A DNA stretch of 64,000 nt from Spartobacteria bacterium UBA695 (GTDB lineage Bacteria > Verrucomicrobiota > Verrucomicrobiia > Chthoniobacterales > Chthoniobacteraceae). Positions 52,139-60,766 of this stretch are shown piece after piece; the stretch's first letter is position 1; every line of letters begins with the position of its first letter. The stretch is taken from positions 306,507-370,506 of the forward strand of contig DBMP01000015.1 in the NCBI GenBank assembly GCA_002298145.1, given 5' to 3'. The position numbers were made by a program, and so were the translations under genes. The notes under the pieces are model-generated. The model saw nothing but the letters and a program-made list of their open reading frames with translations. It searched no databases and was not told the DNA's origin.

Positions 52139-53290
52139 ATGAAAAAGCCCATCCATGTCGGCGTGATGGTGGACGCCTCGCGCGCCTACGGGCGGGGCAT
52201 CTGCCGGGGCATCGCCAACTACGCCGATACGCGCGACGACTGGCTGCTGCTGGCCCACGAGCGGCCGGAGGTGGAGAAATTCCCGGCATGGCTCGCCAAG
52301 CAGCGGCTCCACGGCCTCATCGCCTACATCCCCAACCAGACGCTCTTCCGGCGCATCACGGCCCTCGGCATCCCGGTGGTGGATGTGCATGGGCGCTGCC
52401 GCAGCCCGCAAATGCCAGTCATCGAATCGGACGACGCGGCGATTGTCCGCCTGGCGTTCGAGTTTTTCCGGCGCGCGGGGTTTCACCACTTGGCGTATTG
52501 CGGCTACCCGAGCGTTTTTTTCTCGGACCAACGGCAGGAGGCGGCGCGGCTGGAGGAGGGGGAAAATCGCGTGCATCTCTACGCCCCCTCGCGGGCGACG
52601 CGCGCCGGGCAGGATCTCTACAAGTTCGAAAAAAGCGGCGCGGAAGCCGGCCTGGCGGCCTGGCTGCGCGCGCTGCCCAAGCCGGTGGCCATCCTGGCGT
52701 GCAACGACATCCGGGGCCAGCAGGTGATCAACGCCTGCTGCGAAACGGGCATCCGCATTCCGGAGGACGTGGCGGTGCTGGGCGTGGACAATGACGAGAT
52801 TATCTGCCGCCTCTGCCGCCCCACTCTATCAAGCGTGGAGCCGGACGGGGAGCGGATCGGTTATGCGGCGGGGGAGACGATCGCGCGTCTGCTGGCGGGG
52901 AAACCGACGGAGATGCGCCTCAAGGTACCGCCACGCGGGATCGTGGAACGAAGCTCAACGGAGACGGTGGCGGCGGGGGACCCGACGGTGATTCGCGCTG
53001 CCCGGCTGATCCGCGCCGAGGCGGGAACGGCGGCGACGGTGGGGCAGATTTGCGAAGCCGCTGGCGTTTCGCGCTCCACGCTGGACCATCTTTTCCGGCT
53101 TCACCTCGGGCGTTCGGTGGCGGGGGAGATCAGCCGCATCCGGCTTCAGCGCAGCCAGAATCTGCTCCGGTACTCGGACCTGGCGCTGGGGGAGATTGCA
53201 AAGCGTTGCGGATTTTCGTCGGCGACCTATTTCGGGCGTTTTTTCAAACGCGAAACGGGGATGACTCCGGCGGCATTCCGGCGGGCGTAG
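52139..53290 (+). CDS. xylR: XylR-type regulator (LacI/periplasmic-binding sensor plus AraC DNA-binding domain)
   Basis: 383 residues with the E. coli XylR layout: an N-terminal sugar-sensor of periplasmic-binding type (about 5-275, GICRGIANYADTRDDW, IPVVDVHGRC, ILACNDIRGQQVINACCETG, EDVAVLGVDNDEIICRLCRP) and a C-terminal AraC domain (about 285-383, AATVGQICEAAGVSRSTLDH and LGEIAKRCGFSSATYFGRFFK). Divergent from xylA; xylose-dependent activation of xylA and xylB is the expected role. Confidence 0.92.
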   Translation: MKKPIHVGVMVDASRAYGRGICRGIANYADTRDDWLLLAHERPEVEKFPAWLAKQRLHGLIAYIPNQTLFRRITALGIPVVDVHGRCRSPQMPVIESDDAAIVRLAFEFFRRAGFHHLAYCGYPSVFFSDQRQEAARLEEGENRVHLYAPSRATRAGQDLYKFEKSGAEAGLAAWLRALPKPVAILACNDIRGQQVINACCETGIRIPEDVAVLGVDNDEIICRLCRPTLSSVEPDGERIGYAAGETIARLLAGKPTEMRLKVPPRGIVERSSTETVAAGDPTVIRAARLIRAEAGTAATVGQICEAAGVSRSTLDHLFRLHLGRSVAGEISRIRLQRSQNLLRYSDLALGEIAKRCGFSSATYFGRFFKRETGMTPAAFRRA

Positions 53291-53322
53291 CGGCTAAAAT
53301 AGGAAAATAGTTATCTAGCGCG

Positions 53323-53424
53323 CGGAAAATGAAGCGGGCTGTCGAACGATGGGTGGATTCCCGCTTGCGGCTCAAAGAAGCCACTGCGGAACTCCCGTTC
53401 GAGAGCCCGTTTCATTTTTTCCGA
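53323..53424. repeat. Long imperfect hairpin between convergent xylR and oxidoreductase genes
   Basis: The outer arms aaaatgaagcgggctgtcga and tcgagagcccgtttcatttt pair over about 25 bp with few mismatches; inside, ggattcccgcttgcggct pairs with agccactgcggaactcc. The whole folds as one stem of about 45 bp with a small apical loop (caaaga). The right arm ends in six T, so it can act as a terminator for xylR; its length is unusual for one. Confidence 0.75.
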
Positions 53425-53466
53425 GCGCTCTTGTCGCTCAGCAATATTCTACCGCTTTGGATATTA

Positions 53467-54813
53467 CTATTTCAGCGGAAGCGTGAAGGGGGTGCACGGG
53501 GTCGGCATCGGCGGGTAGTCGGGCCGCTCCAGATTCGGGACGAGGTCCTCGATCTTGACCCAGCCGCCCTCGGCAATGGAACGGTTGGCCGCAATGCCGC
53601 ACAGGATCGACGCCGCGCCCGCGCGCTGGTCTGCCGCCCTCAAATATTTGTCCTGGCCGTCGGGCGCGAACAGGTCTTTGAGTAGTACCGCGTCCCCGCC
53701 GCCGTGGCCGCCCTCGCCCGTCCACAGCGGGACTTCGTAGGCGGGTTCGCGGGTCGGGTAGATGCGCGTGAAGGTGCCTTCTTTTTTCAACGCGCCGGGA
53801 ACGGTGCCGTCGCCGTTGATGTAGACGGTTTCCTCGCATTTGTGCTCAAGGCGGCCCTTGGTTCCGTTGAACTGGATGGTAAACCCTTCCCATGCGCAGA
53901 AAGCGTTGAGGCTGTACTTCAACGTCACGCCGTTGTCGTAGTTCACGATGGCTTGCATGGAGTCCTCGATGTCCATGTCGGGGCTGAAGATGCATTGGTC
54001 GCGGTGATATCCGTCGTAGGATTCCTGATCGAGATAGACCGACTTCAATTCTTCGTTGGACGCGAGATCGAGGAAAAACGGGCAGTGGGCCTGTTCCGCG
54101 CATTGCAAGCAGCGGGGCGCGGGGTGCGCGAGGCCGAGGCGCTGGGCTGTTTGCGGTGTCGCAAAGCGGCGGTGCCCGGCGGCGACGAGTTCTTTGGGGA
54201 GGGCGGAAAGCCACCAGTTAACGAGATCGAAATGGTGCGTGGATTTGTGTACCAGCAGCCCGCCGGAGTTGCTTTTATGCCGATGCCAGCGGCGGAAGTA
54301 ATCCGCACCATGCGCGGTGTCCAGCATCCACTGGAAATCGACTGAGAGAATGTCGCCGATGACGCCGGACATCAGGAGTTCTTTAATCTGCGTGCGCGGG
54401 GGCGAGTAGCGGTAGTTGAAGGTGACGCGGAGGTTGCGCCCGGTGCGCTGCTTGGTCTCCAGGATGCGCCGCGCCTTTTCGGCGGTGGTGGTCATCGGCT
54501 TTTCGGTGATGACATCGCAGCCCAGCTCCATGGCGCGGCAGATGTAGAGATCATGGAAGGAGTCCTGGCAGGTGACGATGACGATCTCCGGACGGGTCTC
54601 GGCGATCATCTGGTCGAACTGCTCGGCGGCGAATTTCTTGGGGGCGAACGGCGCGACGTAGGGGAGCTCAGCCGCGAGGTTTAGGCGGCCTTCATTGCGA
54701 TCGCAGAGAGCGACGAGGCGGGAAGTGGCGGTAAAGGTTTTGCCGATGGCTTCCAGGTACATCCGCGCTCTGCCGCCCAACCCGACGATGGCGTAGGTGG
54801 TGATTTTTTCCAT
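53467..54813 (-). CDS. Gfo/Idh/MocA-family oxidoreductase
   Basis: 448 residues. NAD(P)-binding fold at the N-terminus (AIVGLGGRARMYLEAIG, about 8-24), the family motif VITEKPMTTTAEKAR (EKP), and in the C-terminal half GGLLVHKSTHHFDLVNWWL. A Cys cluster RCLQCAEQAHCPFF (about 237-250) is unusual and may bind a metal. The family oxidises or hydrolyses sugars and sugar derivatives; substrate unknown. It has no signal peptide. Divergent from an AraC regulator, so sugar-controlled expression is likely. Confidence 0.88.
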   Translation of the reverse strand: MEKITTYAIVGLGGRARMYLEAIGKTFTATSRLVALCDRNEGRLNLAAELPYVAPFAPKKFAAEQFDQMIAETRPEIVIVTCQDSFHDLYICRAMELGCDVITEKPMTTTAEKARRILETKQRTGRNLRVTFNYRYSPPRTQIKELLMSGVIGDILSVDFQWMLDTAHGADYFRRWHRHKSNSGGLLVHKSTHHFDLVNWWLSALPKELVAAGHRRFATPQTAQRLGLAHPAPRCLQCAEQAHCPFFLDLASNEELKSVYLDQESYDGYHRDQCIFSPDMDIEDSMQAIVNYDNGVTLKYSLNAFCAWEGFTIQFNGTKGRLEHKCEETVYINGDGTVPGALKKEGTFTRIYPTREPAYEVPLWTGEGGHGGGDAVLLKDLFAPDGQDKYLRAADQRAGAASILCGIAANRSIAEGGWVKIEDLVPNLERPDYPPMPTPCTPFTLPLK

Positions 54814-54906
54814 GGGCTTGATCGTGCCTGTTTTCCCCGAAAACCGGAATACCCCCCGGACTCATCCACTTGACATTTGCGCTCATTTTTCCGGATGATA
54901 CGCGCC

Positions 54907-55674
54907 ATGCTGATTTACCTCGGGCGCGGCAAACGCCGCTATGGCGAAGCGCCGATCCAGCCAGCGCGGCGGCGGGCATGGGAGTTCCAGGCGGTGCTCC
55001 GGGGCCGGCTTGCGCCGCTTTTTCCCGAGGGGCCTGGGCCGATAGAGGCCAGCCACCTGTGGATCTTTCCGCCGGGGCATGCTCACGGCTGGACCTCGGA
55101 GCAGGCAACAACGGCCGAAGTGGCGGTGTTTCATTTTCTTTCCGCCCCGGAATTGCTGAGCCGGATGCTCGATGCGAAGGGCTACCTGGAGCTGGCCCTG
55201 ACGCCCGCCAATGTGCGGCAAATCCGCGAGCTGACGCGCAAGGTGGGGAGCTACTGGGAGCACCCCGCGCCGGGCATGATTCTCTGTTACGAATACGCGC
55301 TGGCCGCTCTGAGCTTGATGGCCTGCGAGGCCCTGGCGCGGCAGCCCCAGTCCAAGCGCTTTCCCGAGGGCCGCGTCAATGCCGCGATGGTCTGGTACGC
55401 GGAGCGGATGGAGCAGAGCCCTTCATTTCCCGACCTCGCGCGGGCGGTGGGCGTTTCGCCCGCGCACCTGCGGCGGCTTTTTCACGAAGTCTTGCAGGCG
55501 TCGCCCGCGCAAGTCTTTGATCAGCTGCGCTTTCAGCGGGCCATCCAGCTGATGTCGGAGCCCTCGGTAAAGCTGGAGGAAGTGGGCGAGCGCTGCGGCT
55601 TTGGGAGCGCAAGTTCGTTTTCCCGCGCTTTCAAAAACAAATTCGGATGCTCGCCCCAGGCGTGGCAGCCGTAG
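54907..55674 (+). CDS. AraC-family transcriptional regulator
   Basis: About 255 residues. N-terminal cupin-like sensor (phrase WIFPPGHAHGWTSE, about 52-65) and C-terminal HTH pair (FPDLARAVGVSPAHLRRLFHE and LEEVGERCGFGSASSFSRAFK). Starts at 54895 (ATG) and 54907 (ATG) are both possible; the second is nearest the conserved part and has GGA 10 nt upstream. Divergent from the oxidoreductase at 53467-54813 and probably controls it. Confidence 0.85.
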   Translation: MLIYLGRGKRRYGEAPIQPARRRAWEFQAVLRGRLAPLFPEGPGPIEASHLWIFPPGHAHGWTSEQATTAEVAVFHFLSAPELLSRMLDAKGYLELALTPANVRQIRELTRKVGSYWEHPAPGMILCYEYALAALSLMACEALARQPQSKRFPEGRVNAAMVWYAERMEQSPSFPDLARAVGVSPAHLRRLFHEVLQASPAQVFDQLRFQRAIQLMSEPSVKLEEVGERCGFGSASSFSRAFKNKFGCSPQAWQP

Positions 55675-55785
55675 CGGGGGGATCTTTGGAGAATTCCCCG
55701 GGTTGGGAACGCGGGTTGCCAAATCGGCGCGGCGCTGATAAAAAAGGCGTGCCGCTACCGCATTCTGACGCGCTGCGGTTTTGTC

Positions 55786-56274
55786 ATGAAGCGTTTTGTT
55801 CTGTTACTTTTCTGCGTTGCCTGCGCCGTTCCGCTCCAGGCCGCTCCCGGCGACCCCGAGGGGTTGCGCGAGTGGATGAAGAAATGGTTTGGCGCCCAAG
55901 CGGAGGTCTATCGGTACGATCCGCACATGATCCGCGCGGCAGAGCTTGCCGCCCAGCGCGCGGGCACGGCCACCAAACCGCGCTGGCATTGCTGGCGCTC
56001 CGTGAAGGACGCGCTGCTCGCAGCGGGCGTCGTCGATACGCGGCCCGTCACGCAGTGGGCCAAGCAGGCGGGCGACGAACTTTGCGCCCGCTACGGCTTC
56101 ACCCGCATCCCCGTCTCTGATCCGCTCCGAGCGCCGGTGGGGGCGGTGATTGTTTACGACGGGGCCGACGGCGGGCACGTGGAGCTGCGGACCGTCTCGG
56201 GTTTTGTGAGCGATTTTGTCTCGCCCACGCCCTACCCGCGCCCGTTGATCGGCGTCTATATCAAGCCGTCGTAA
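55786..56274 (+). CDS. Secreted protein with CHAP/NlpC-like cysteine-peptidase features
   Basis: 162 residues. Signal peptide (MKRFVLLLFCVACAVPLQA). A possible catalytic Cys is in RWHCWRSVKDALLAAG (about 66-81), followed by a His in ADGGHVELRTVSG (about 125-137), the Cys-His spacing and order of CHAP-type amidases that cut peptidoglycan cross-links. The fold assignment is tentative, since there is no recognised domain boundary. It stands alone. Confidence 0.6.
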   Translation: MKRFVLLLFCVACAVPLQAAPGDPEGLREWMKKWFGAQAEVYRYDPHMIRAAELAAQRAGTATKPRWHCWRSVKDALLAAGVVDTRPVTQWAKQAGDELCARYGFTRIPVSDPLRAPVGAVIVYDGADGGHVELRTVSGFVSDFVSPTPYPRPLIGVYIKPS

Positions 56275-56349
56275 ATTGCTCTAAAGACAGGATGAACAGG
56301 AGCTTTTTTTGGGGGGTCTGTAGGTTTTTGAGCCGAAAATAGGTGTCCC

Positions 56350-56432
56350 AGAAAAAAGGCAGAGGGCTCACGCAAAGACGCAAAGGCGCAAAGAAAGGCA
56401 GGACTCTTTGCGCCTTTGCGTGAGAATAGAAT
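56350..56432. repeat. Degenerate copy 3 of element E
   Basis: The core palindrome runs from 56367 to 56424: ctcacgcaaagacgcaaagg on the left arm and cctttgcgtgag on the right. The flank cagaaaaaaggcagagggct matches cagacaaaaggcattaaggct of copy 2, but the 14-bp terminal repeats are missing. It lies in the 254-bp gap between the CHAP-like gene and the convergent secreted-protein gene; a run of T and of G at 56304-56316 is all else visible there. Confidence 0.75.
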
Positions 56433-56528
56433 TCCCCCTTTTTTTTCATACCGCGTGAATCCCCGTCTGCGGGGCATGGGGATCTGTCTAAATTGCCGAG
56501 CCTGTCTTCTCTAAAAGCTCATGGATCA

Positions 56529-57629
56529 CTACTGGGCCGTGCGGCGGGCCAGCATCAGGTTGGCCGTCTTCGGGTCCCAGTGGTAGCCGACGCCGAAGGG
56601 GAGCCGCGCTGAGGGGTGGGCCTCATAAAACGCCGCGAGATCCGGCTGGGTGTATTTTTTGAAAATGTCCAGCGGGTTCGCGTAGACGCCGAAGGCCGCC
56701 AGGTTCCAGCGGGCGGGATCGAAAGCGCGCATCGGGATGCCCGAATCGTCCTGGAGAACAGCCGGGCAGTTGGCCAGGATCGTGTCGCGGATCAGCGAGA
56801 ACTCGCCCTCGTGGAGCAGGTAGGAGGCCGATTTCAGGTACCCCGTGTCGGGCTGCAGGTGGGCCACGAAATCCAGGAACGTCTTGTTTTTGCGCAGCGC
56901 GTCGTTGGCGAGGTTGACCGAAAAGTAGTGGAGCGTGCGCACGCGGCTCTCGCCCAGGGCGGAGAAGCGGATCTCGGCATGGGTCGCGTCGGTCTTTACA
57001 GAAATAATCCGGTCCCCGCTGCGGGCCATCATCAGGCAGATAACCGGGACGGTCCCCTGGAGCGGGCTTTGCTTAAACTGCACGCGCATTTCCTTGGTGA
57101 TGAAGTACCCGGCTTCCAGGAACGTCTTGGTCGAGAGGCGCATCCACCCGAGCGTGAGGGCCAGGGGCTGGACGGTTTGCAGCGAAGGGGCCACGCCCGC
57201 CGGTTCCAGGCCGCAGAGGACGTAGGTCGTGGCGTCAGGGAAATAGGTCCGGGCGTAGATGTAGTCCGGCCCGCTGAAGGGGTAAAAAACCGTCTCGGGG
57301 CGGAAGCCAGGGAGCGTCTGGGGCATCCAGTTGCGGATTGGCAGCAGGCGGGACGTGTCGAAGTTTTGCCAGGCTGAGTCAAGCTCCCGGGCATAGGACT
57401 TCCACTCCGGGGCATCGGCCAGCTCAGCCAGGGGGCCGGAGGCGGGTCGGAGCCCGGCGATGAACTGCGAGGCGGTATCGACATCCGAGGAATCCTCCTG
57501 GATGGCAAAGCCGTTGACGGGCGTGGCGCGGCGAACCGGGGTGGCGGAAAGGTCGCCATCGAGGCTTTGGGCAAAGAGAGGGGCGGCAGCGCAGAGCGCG
57601 GCGGCGAGAAGAGGAAAAACTGTTTTCAT
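56529..57629 (-). CDS. Secreted protein of unknown function
   Basis: 366 residues. Signal peptide (MKTVFPLLAAALCAAAPLFA) then a soluble domain. Phrases such as PETVFYPFSGPDYIYARTYFP, TYVLCGLEPAG and SVNLANDALRKNKTFLDFV are seen; the middle reads like a conserved uncharacterised export family in which a Tyr/Pro-rich N-terminal part is followed by a mixed alpha/beta domain. I do not recognise it. It is divergent from the amino-acid permease gene, 64 bp away. Confidence 0.75.
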   Translation of the reverse strand: MKTVFPLLAAALCAAAPLFAQSLDGDLSATPVRRATPVNGFAIQEDSSDVDTASQFIAGLRPASGPLAELADAPEWKSYARELDSAWQNFDTSRLLPIRNWMPQTLPGFRPETVFYPFSGPDYIYARTYFPDATTYVLCGLEPAGVAPSLQTVQPLALTLGWMRLSTKTFLEAGYFITKEMRVQFKQSPLQGTVPVICLMMARSGDRIISVKTDATHAEIRFSALGESRVRTLHYFSVNLANDALRKNKTFLDFVAHLQPDTGYLKSASYLLHEGEFSLIRDTILANCPAVLQDDSGIPMRAFDPARWNLAAFGVYANPLDIFKKYTQPDLAAFYEAHPSARLPFGVGYHWDPKTANLMLARRTAQ

Positions 57630-57693
57630 GAATCAGGAAAGACCCGGCTTGTGGCTTGATGCGTCCCCGGGGCCGGGATAAGCTGGAAACGCC

Positions 57694-59046
57694 TTGCACT
57701 CTAAACAAGAAACCCCGGCGGCTCAATCCTCCATTTCCCTCGTCACCGCGACGGCGCTCGTCGTGGCTAACATGATCGGCACCGGCGTCTTCACGAGCCT
57801 TGGCTTCCAGGTCGGCGGGCTCCCCTCGGGCTTTGCGCTGCTCTTCCTATGGGCGCTCGGGGGGGTGTGCGCCTTCTGCGGCGCGCAGGCTTACGGCGAG
57901 CTGGCGGCCGCGATGCCCCGGGCGGGGGGCGAGTACCATTTTCTTTCCGAAATATTCCACCCCGCCGCCGGGTTCGTGGCTGGGTGGGCCTCGGCGACCG
58001 CCGGGTTCGCCGCTCCCGTGGCGCTTTCCGCCATGGCTTTTGGGCAGTACTTCCAGGGGGTCGTTCCCGGCGTCCCCGCGCTGGCCCTTTCGCTGGGGCT
58101 CGTCGTGGCGGTAAGCAGCGTTCACCTGTGCAGCGTGCGCGCGGGGAGCGTCTTTCAGAATGCGTTTACCTGGGGCAAAGTTGTCTTAATTGTAGCGTTC
58201 ATCGCTGCCGGGTGGTTCTTCGGCCCGGTGCAGCCGCTCGCGTTTCTGCCCCAGGCGGGCGACCTGGGCCGCATCGCCAGCGCCCCTTTTGCCGTGAGCT
58301 TGATCTACGTCATGTACGCCTACTCCGGCTGGAACGCCGCGGCCTATATCTCCAGCGAAGTGCGCGACCCCGCCCGCAACCTTCCCCGGGCGCTCCTCAC
58401 CGGCACGCTGCTCGTCGCCGTCCTCTACGTCGGGCTCAACTACATCTTCCTGCGCACCACGCCCCTGGATGCCCTGGCCGGGCAGTTGCAAATCGGCAGC
58501 ATCGCCGGGGCCCGCATTTTCGGCTCCGGTGGCGAACGCTGGGTAAGCGGGCTCATCTCGCTGGCGCTCATTTCCTCCATCAGCTCCATGACCTGGGCCG
58601 GTCCGCGCGTCACGATGGTCATGGGCGAAGACTTATGGGCGCTGCGCCTGCTGGGGCGGAAAACCCGGCGGGGCATTCCGGCCCTGGCCATTCTCTTTCA
58701 GCTCGCGCTGGTCATTCTGTTGCTTTGCACGGCGACCTTTCAGATGGCGCTTATTTACGTTCAGTTCACGCTGCTGCTCTGTTCGTTTCTGACGGTCCTG
58801 GGCATGGTGATCCTGCGCTTCCGGCGGCCTGAGCTTCCCCGGCCTTACCGCGCGTGGGGGTATCCCGTCACACCGCTGATTTTCCTGAGCGTCACCGGCT
58901 GGATGATGGGCTACGTCGTCTGCACCCAGCCGAAAGAATCGCTCGCCGGGCTGGGGACCCTCGCGCTCGGCCTGCTGCTCTATTACTTCTCGCCGCGCGA
59001 AACAAAAAAAACCGGCCCCGTTTCCGGAGCCGGTTTTCTTGGCTAA
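57694..59046 (+). CDS. APC-family amino-acid permease
   Basis: 450 residues, about twelve membrane helices. Begins with a TTG at 57694 giving SISLVTATALVVANMIGTGVFTSLG, the family TM1 with its GTG substrate loop; no nearer ATG or GTG fits. Other phrases: GGVCAFCGAQAYGELAAAMPRAGGEY and VMYAYSGWNAAAYISSEVRDPARNLPRAL. Substrate unknown; agmatine, arginine or putrescine would fit the nearby aguB-aguA genes, but that is inference. The 3' end of the gene contains a terminator hairpin. Confidence 0.9.
   Translation: MHSKQETPAAQSSISLVTATALVVANMIGTGVFTSLGFQVGGLPSGFALLFLWALGGVCAFCGAQAYGELAAAMPRAGGEYHFLSEIFHPAAGFVAGWASATAGFAAPVALSAMAFGQYFQGVVPGVPALALSLGLVVAVSSVHLCSVRAGSVFQNAFTWGKVVLIVAFIAAGWFFGPVQPLAFLPQAGDLGRIASAPFAVSLIYVMYAYSGWNAAAYISSEVRDPARNLPRALLTGTLLVAVLYVGLNYIFLRTTPLDALAGQLQIGSIAGARIFGSGGERWVSGLISLALISSISSMTWAGPRVTMVMGEDLWALRLLGRKTRRGIPALAILFQLALVILLLCTATFQMALIYVQFTLLLCSFLTVLGMVILRFRRPELPRPYRAWGYPVTPLIFLSVTGWMMGYVVCTQPKESLAGLGTLALGLLLYYFSPRETKKTGPVSGAGFLG
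59007..59037 (+). terminator. Terminator hairpin inside the 3' end of the permease gene, probably bidirectional
   Basis: Arms aaaaccggc and gccggtttt enclose cccgtttccgga, with an A-run before and a T-run after, so it is symmetric for both strands. It lies within the last codons of the permease (stop at 59044-59046) and also downstream of the convergent cyclophilin gene ending at 59074. Confidence 0.85.
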
Positions 59047-59073
59047 GAAAAAAGCTTTTTACAAAAAAGCGGC

Positions 59074-59679
59074 TTACTTCAGCGCCGCATTCCACTGGGC
59101 GATGCGGTCGGCCTCGGCGGCGAAGAGATCGTCCACCGGGTCGAGAATCTCGATGCTGGTAATCTTGTCGCCCTGCGCCACGGCGTCCACCACGTCCTGG
59201 CCCTTGGTCACCGCGCCGAAGATCGTGTGGTGATTATTGAGCCACGGGGTCGGCACGTGCGTGATAAAGAACTGTGAGCCGTTGGTGCCGGGGCCCGCGT
59301 TGGCCATGGCCAGCAGACCCGGGCGGTCAAAGCGCAGCTCGGGCACGAACTCGTCCTCGAACTTGTAGCCGCGGTCGCCGCGTCCCGTTCCCGTGGGGTC
59401 GCCACCCTGGATCATGAAATCCTTGATGACCCGGTGGAACACGATCCCGTCATACTTGCCCTGCTTGGCCAGGTTCAGGAAGCTGGCGACCGTCACCGGC
59501 GCCTTCGACGGGAACAGCGTCAGATCAATGTTCCCCTTGTTGGTTTTCATCACAATACGGATGTCTTTCATTTTCGTGGTGTCTGGTTTTGGGGCTGCTT
59601 GTTGTTGAGCCATACCCGTGAGCGGGATGGCCAGGCCGAGCAGCGCGGCGGCAATCCGAAAGAATTTTGAGGAAATCAT
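59074..59679 (-). CDS. Peptidylprolyl isomerase (cyclophilin), exported
   Basis: 201 residues. A signal peptide (FFRIAAALLGLAIPLTGMA, from the ATG at 59679) precedes a cyclophilin domain (about 42-190) with VFHRVIKDFMIQGGDPTGTG and NGSQFFITHVPTPWLN, i.e. the active-site Arg, Phe and Gln. Accelerates prolyl isomerisation of proteins in the periplasm. Convergent with the permease, sharing the terminator between them. Confidence 0.95.
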   Translation of the reverse strand: MISSKFFRIAAALLGLAIPLTGMAQQQAAPKPDTTKMKDIRIVMKTNKGNIDLTLFPSKAPVTVASFLNLAKQGKYDGIVFHRVIKDFMIQGGDPTGTGRGDRGYKFEDEFVPELRFDRPGLLAMANAGPGTNGSQFFITHVPTPWLNNHHTIFGAVTKGQDVVDAVAQGDKITSIEILDPVDDLFAAEADRIAQWNAALK

Positions 59680-59828
59680 AGGCAGCCGAACGATAAATGC
59701 GGGGCTGCCCCGTTGTCCAGCGCAGAGCAGGATGCAAGAAAAAACCACGCCTCCGGGGCTTTTATGATGAATTTTTTGCCCCGAAAAAAGTTCTCCTATG
59801 CGATGGGTTTACGCTATTTTTCCTCTCG

Positions 59829-60728
59829 ATGACCCAAGAACGTCACCACGAACCCCAACAAGTCCACCTCGCGCTGATCCAGACGAGCTGCTCCGCCGAC
59901 CCCGCGGAGAACCTCGCCCGCACCCTCACGCGCATCGAGGAAGCCGCCCGCGGAGGCGCCCAGATCATCTGCCTCCAGGAGCTTTTCCGCTCGGTCTATT
60001 TCTGCCAGGTCGAGGACTACCGCTACTTTGATTTGGCGGAGCCCATCCCCGGCCCCACCAGCAACGCCCTTTGCGAAGCCGCGCGCCAGCACGGCGTGGT
60101 CATCGTCGCCTCGCTCTTTGAAAAGCGCGCTCCCGGCGTCCACCACAACACCGCCGCCATCATCGACGCCGACGGCACGCTCCTGGGCACCTACCGGAAA
60201 ATGCACATCCCCGATGACCCGCTTTTCCTGGAGAAATTTTACTTCGCCCCGGGCGACCTCGGCTTCCGCGCATGGGAGACCCGCTTTGGCAAAATCGGCG
60301 TCTGCATTTGCTGGGACCAGTGGTACCCCGAGGCCGCGCGCCTCACCGCCCTGCACGGCGCCCAGATCCTCTTTTACCCCACCGCCATCGGCTGGCACCC
60401 GGCCGAGAAAGCCGAATACGGCGAGCGCCAGCACGATTCTTGGGAAACCATCCAGCGCTCCCATGCCATCGCCAACGGCTGCTACGTCGCCGCCGTCAAC
60501 CGCATCGGGCACGAAGCCCCGGATGGCGGCGCGGGCATCGAATTCTGGGGCCAGAGCTTTGTCGCCGACCCCTCGGGCCAGATCATGGCCAAGGCCGCCG
60601 TGGACCACGAGGAGATCCTCCACGTCACGGTGGACCTTTCCGCAATCGACCGCCAGCGCGTGCATTGGCCCTTTCTGCGCGATCGCCGCATTGATGCCTA
60701 CCAGGGCCTTGACCAACGTTTCCTTTGA
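59829..60728 (+). CDS. aguB: N-carbamoylputrescine amidohydrolase
   Basis: 299 residues, nitrilase family. Hydrolyses N-carbamoylputrescine to putrescine, ammonia and CO2. Catalytic triad: Glu in CLQELFRSVYFC, Lys in GTYRKMHIPDDP and Cys in GVCICWDQWYPEAARL; the extended WDQWYPE phrase and FYPTAIGWHP are specific to the AguB group. The gene precedes aguA by 38 bp in the same direction. Confidence 0.95.
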   Translation: MTQERHHEPQQVHLALIQTSCSADPAENLARTLTRIEEAARGGAQIICLQELFRSVYFCQVEDYRYFDLAEPIPGPTSNALCEAARQHGVVIVASLFEKRAPGVHHNTAAIIDADGTLLGTYRKMHIPDDPLFLEKFYFAPGDLGFRAWETRFGKIGVCICWDQWYPEAARLTALHGAQILFYPTAIGWHPAEKAEYGERQHDSWETIQRSHAIANGCYVAAVNRIGHEAPDGGAGIEFWGQSFVADPSGQIMAKAAVDHEEILHVTVDLSAIDRQRVHWPFLRDRRIDAYQGLDQRFL

Positions 60729-60766
60729 GGTAGCCTCCCCCAGGCTTTTTATTTCCCATTAGTTCC

